Source of the DNA: Thioalkalivibrio sp. XN279 | GTDB lineage: Bacteria; Pseudomonadota; Gammaproteobacteria; Steroidobacterales; XN24 | Assembly (NCBI RefSeq): GCF_011089885.1 | Contig: NZ_JAANBD010000027.1 | Span: 62,001-126,000 of the forward strand | Length of the DNA: 64,000 bases | Reading direction: 5' to 3' | In this document: piece after piece, positions 61,474 to 64,000 of the stretch | How positions within the stretch are numbered: position 1 is the stretch's first letter | Layout: every line of letters starts with the position of its first letter | Made by a program: the position numbers and the translations under genes | The notes under the pieces: generated by a model | The model's input: only the letters and a program-made list of their open reading frames with translations | Told to the model about the DNA's origin: nothing | Database searches by the model: none

Positions 61474-62594
61474 GCAACGGCGCCACCACCATCAGCGGCC
61501 GCCGCAGCGACCTTGTCGATCGCCTGCTGCGCATGACCGTCGAGCGCGGCGGCTCGGACCTGCACCTCATCGCCAACTACCCGCCGCGCTTCCGCCTGCA
61601 CGGCGACCTGCAGGTGCTGGAGCCCAGGCCGCTCGACGAACAGGAGCTGACCGGCAATCTGCAGGCCATCGCCACCACGTTGGCGGCAGCCACTTTCGAT
61701 CGCGAGGACCAGGCCGACTTTGCCTACTCGCTCGAGGGTCTGTCGCGCTTCCGCGTCAACGTGTTCCGGCACCTCGGCGGCATGGGCGCGGTGATTCGCG
61801 CCATCCCCTCGGAGGCTGTGACCCTGGAGTCGCTCAAGCTGCCGGAAGTGGTGCGCAGCCTGTGCCAGCACCGCCAGGGCATGATCCTCGTCACCGGCAA
61901 GACCGGCTCGGGCAAGTCGACCACGCTGGCGGCGATGATCAACGAGATCAACCGGGCGCGAAAGGGCCACATCATCACCATCGAGGACCCGATCGAGTTC
62001 CTGCACAAGCGGATCGGCTGCCTCATCAGCCAGCGCGAGGTCGGCAACCACACCCCCAGCTTCTCCGAGGCGCTGCATTCGGCCTTGCGCGAGGACCCGG
62101 ACGTGGTGCTGGTGGGCGAGTTGCGCGACCTGGACACCATGGCCACGGCGATCACCGCGGCGGAGATGGGCATCCTGGTCATGGGCACGCTGCACACCAA
62201 CGGCGCCGCAGCCACCGTCGACCGCATCGTGCACGCCTTCCCGCCCGACAAGCAGCCGCACGTGCGCACCATGATGTCCACCTCGCTGCGCGGCGTCATT
62301 TCGCAGCAGCTGTGCCGGCTCAAGGCCGGCGAAGGCCGGGTGGCGGCCCTGGAAATCCTCATCAACACGCCCGCCGTGGCCAACCTGCTGCGCCAGGGCA
62401 AGCTGGACCAGCTCGAGACTGCCATGCAATCGGGCTCCGCGGTCGGCATGCGCACCATGGACGCGGCGTTGCAGGAGCTCCTCGACCGGCGCTTCATCAC
62501 CGCCCGCGAGGCGTACGACAAGGCCATCTCCAAGGAGCGCTTCCGCAAGCGCGCGGAGGAGTCCGAGCCGCCGCCGGTCCGTCCCGGGGGCTGA
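61470..62594 (+). CDS. pilU: Second PilT/PilU-family ATPase
   Basis: A 374-residue paralogue of its neighbour. The N-terminal PAS-like domain has RGGSDLHLIANYPPRFRLHG. Walker A GKTGSGKSTTL, EDPIEFL, Walker B DVVLVGELRD and His-box sequence ILVMGTLHTNGA are intact. The C-terminal motif AVANLLRQGK also departs from AIRNLIRE, and a charged Pro-rich tail ends the protein. It starts within the pilT stop (ATGA). Whether it is the true PilU or a second PilT needs phylogeny; the usual PilU C-terminal extension is not obvious. Confidence 0.88.
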   Translation: MSNGATTISGRRSDLVDRLLRMTVERGGSDLHLIANYPPRFRLHGDLQVLEPRPLDEQELTGNLQAIATTLAAATFDREDQADFAYSLEGLSRFRVNVFRHLGGMGAVIRAIPSEAVTLESLKLPEVVRSLCQHRQGMILVTGKTGSGKSTTLAAMINEINRARKGHIITIEDPIEFLHKRIGCLISQREVGNHTPSFSEALHSALREDPDVVLVGELRDLDTMATAITAAEMGILVMGTLHTNGAAATVDRIVHAFPPDKQPHVRTMMSTSLRGVISQQLCRLKAGEGRVAALEILINTPAVANLLRQGKLDQLETAMQSGSAVGMRTMDAALQELLDRRFITAREAYDKAISKERFRKRAEESEPPPVRPGG

Positions 62595-62613
62595 GCCCCG
62601 GATATGGCATAAT

Positions 62614-62636
62614 TTCCCGCTTATCATCGGCGGGAA
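62614..62636 (+). promoter_or_regulatory. Inverted repeat TTCCCGC-N9-GCGGGAA in the metG leader
   Basis: A perfect 7-bp inverted repeat with a 9-nt centre ends six bases before the metG ATG. A CATAAT -10-like box lies just upstream (about 62608-62613). The right arm includes GGGAA, the only purine-rich ribosome binding sequence available, so an RNA hairpin would hide it; as DNA it could be an operator. Confidence 0.5.
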
Positions 62637-62642
62637 GCCACC

Positions 62643-64000
62643 ATGAGCGACAGCCGCGAAATCCTCGTCACCAGCGCCCTGCCCTACGCCAACGGCCCGC
62701 TGCATCTCGGCCACATGGTCGAGTACATCCAGACCGACATCTGGGTGCGCTTCCAGCGCATGCGCGGGCATCGCTGCGTTTACGTGTGCGCCAGCGACGC
62801 CCATGGCACGCCGATCATGCTCAAGGCCCGCCAGGACGGCATCACGCCGGAAGCCCTGATCCGGCAGGTCCACGCCGGGCAGGTCGAGGACTTCGCCGGC
62901 TTCCACGTCAGCTTCGACAACTACCACACCACGCACTCGGACGAGAACCGCGCGCTGGTGGAAGAAATCTTTGCCGCGCTCGAGGCCCGGGGCCATATCG
63001 AGAGCCGCACCATCCGCCAGTCCTACGACGAGCAGGAGCAGATGTTCCTGCCGGACCGTTTCGTGCGCGGCACCTGCCCGCGCTGCGGCGCCGCCGACCA
63101 GTACGGCGACAGCTGCGAAGTCTGCGGTGCCACTTACCGTCCCGCCGAGCTGCTCGACCCGGTCTCGGTGTTGTCCGGCACGCGGCCCGTGGAGCGGGAA
63201 TCCGCGCACCTGTTCTTCAAGCTGGGGAACTTCGAGGCCCTGCTCAAGTCATGGATGGCTGAAGGGCGCCTGCACGACAGCATGCGCAACAAGCTGGAGG
63301 AATGGTTCGAGGCCGGGCTGCAGGACTGGGACATCAGCCGCGACGCACCCTACTTCGGCTTCGAGATCCTGGGACGGCCGGGCAAGTACTTCTACGTCTG
63401 GCTGGACGCCCCCATCGGCTACATCGCCAGTTTCCGCCACCTGTGCGACCGGCGCAGTGACCTGGACTTCGACGCCTGGTGGCGCCCGGGCAGCGACAAA
63501 GAGCTGTATCACTTCATCGGCAAGGACATCGTGTATTTCCACTCGCTCTTCTGGCCGGCGGTGCTGCACGGCTCCGGCTTCCGGATGCCGACGGCGGTCT
63601 TCGCCCACGGCTTCCTGACCGTGAACGGCGAGAAGATGTCCAAGTCGCGCGGCACTTTCATCCGCGCCAGCACCTGGCTGGAGCATCTCGACCCGGAGGC
63701 GCTGCGCTACTACTACGCCACCAAGCTCGGCGCCGGGCCGGAGGACATCGACCTCAACCTCGACGACTTCGTGCAGCGGGTCAACTCCGACCTGGTCGGC
63801 AAGCTGGTGAACATCGCCAGCCGCTGCGCCGGCTTCATCCACCGCGTCGCCGGCGGGCGACTCGCGGCCGAGCTGCCCGAGCCCGAGCTGCAGGCGTCGC
63901 TGGCGGCGGCCGGGCCGGACATCGCGGAGTACTTCGAGCAGCGTCGCTACGGCCAGGCCATGCGCCAGGTCATGGCGCTGGCGGATCGCGTGAACCAGTA
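62643..64000 (+). CDS. metG: Methionyl-tRNA synthetase (3' end cut by window edge)
   Basis: Class I synthetase charging initiator and elongator tRNA-Met. About 452 residues are present. [19 protein letters not shown] carries the HIGH motif. The zinc-binding knuckle is [18 protein letters not shown] (four Cys). The KMSKS motif is [13 protein letters not shown] at about residue 330, and the anticodon-binding helices begin before the edge. The ATG follows GGGAAG. Confidence 0.97.
   Translation, partial: MSDSREILVTSALPYANGPLHLGHMVEYIQTDIWVRFQRMRGHRCVYVCASDAHGTPIMLKARQDGITPEALIRQVHAGQVEDFAGFHVSFDNYHTTHSDENRALVEEIFAALEARGHIESRTIRQSYDEQEQMFLPDRFVRGTCPRCGAADQYGDSCEVCGATYRPAELLDPVSVLSGTRPVERESAHLFFKLGNFEALLKSWMAEGRLHDSMRNKLEEWFEAGLQDWDISRDAPYFGFEILGRPGKYFYVWLDAPIGYIASFRHLCDRRSDLDFDAWWRPGSDKELYHFIGKDIVYFHSLFWPAVLHGSGFRMPTAVFAHGFLTVNGEKMSKSRGTFIRASTWLEHLDPEALRYYYATKLGAGPEDIDLNLDDFVQRVNSDLVGKLVNIASRCAGFIHRVAGGRLAAELPEPELQASLAAAGPDIAEYFEQRRYGQAMRQVMALADRVNQ

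Noticed and set aside
62584-62601. GC-rich hairpin at the pilU stop as a terminator
   Set aside because: The stem CCGGGG/CCCCGG is strong but has no following T-run, so it does not meet the criteria for an intrinsic terminator.

Overview
This is chromosomal backbone of a high-GC gammaproteobacterium. The gene order from queG/nnrD to dnaB (23.5 kb down to 0) is nearly the E. coli order queG-nnrD-tsaE-ami-mutL-miaA-hfq-hflX-hflK-hflC-DUF2065-purA-(gap)-rnr-rlmB-rpsF-rpsR-rplI. The lptG-lptF / pepA-holC-valS block at 31.6-39 kb also matches E. coli. A DUF2232 gene sits where enterics carry priB, and a MoxR/DUF58/TgpA cluster and a PilT pair are present, so a non-enteric lineage is likely; I cannot name the genus. 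There are two tRNA genes. I saw no CRISPR array, insertion sequence or prophage.

Layout. 1-6.3 kb (minus): replicative helicase, ribosomal proteins L9, S18 and S6, a DUF2232 membrane protein, RlmB and RNase R. 6.4-12 kb: tRNA-Leu(CAG), a possible pair of tiny orphan genes, then an envelope and redox stress island. Its minus-strand arm is rhodanese, PPOX protein and BON lipoprotein. Its plus-strand arm is a two-TM protein, a sigma-54 activator, a PRC-barrel protein, a DUF1328 peptide and a double-BON periplasmic protein. Two clear and one weaker sigma-54 promoter precede the plus-arm genes, so the island looks like a self-contained sigma-54 regulon inserted between purA and rnr. 12-23.5 kb (minus): purA back to nnrD. 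23.5-30.3 kb: queG, a cNMP-binding GGDEF protein, the pantothenate genes panB/C/D, a deoxynucleoside kinase, folK and pcnB. 30.4-42.9 kb: tRNA-Glu(CTC), an SDR-like protein, an RDD protein, lptF/G, pepA-holC-valS, and MoxR-DUF58-TgpA. 42.9-47.6 kb (minus): prfC, rimI, a family-4 uracil-DNA glycosylase, pssA and an IlvC-like protein that lacks two catalytic residues. 47.7-56 kb: proS with a lytic transglycosylase, acylphosphatase, a DUF4398 lipoprotein, arsC-wrbA-DUF2069, hda-pgsA-DUF2066 and purM-purN. 56-57.7 kb (minus): dcd and apbC/mrp. 58-64 kb (plus): a HEAT-repeat Ser/Thr kinase, two PilT-family ATPases and the start of metG.

Most of the window is housekeeping: translation, tRNA modification, nucleotide, cofactor and phospholipid synthesis, LPS export and repair. 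The places most worth a second look are the sigma-54 stress island with its tandemly duplicated promoter segment, the degenerate KARI paralogue, the HEAT-kinase/PilT/PilT cluster with an apparent CTG start on pilT, and an encoded poly-aspartate tail on ribosomal protein S6.
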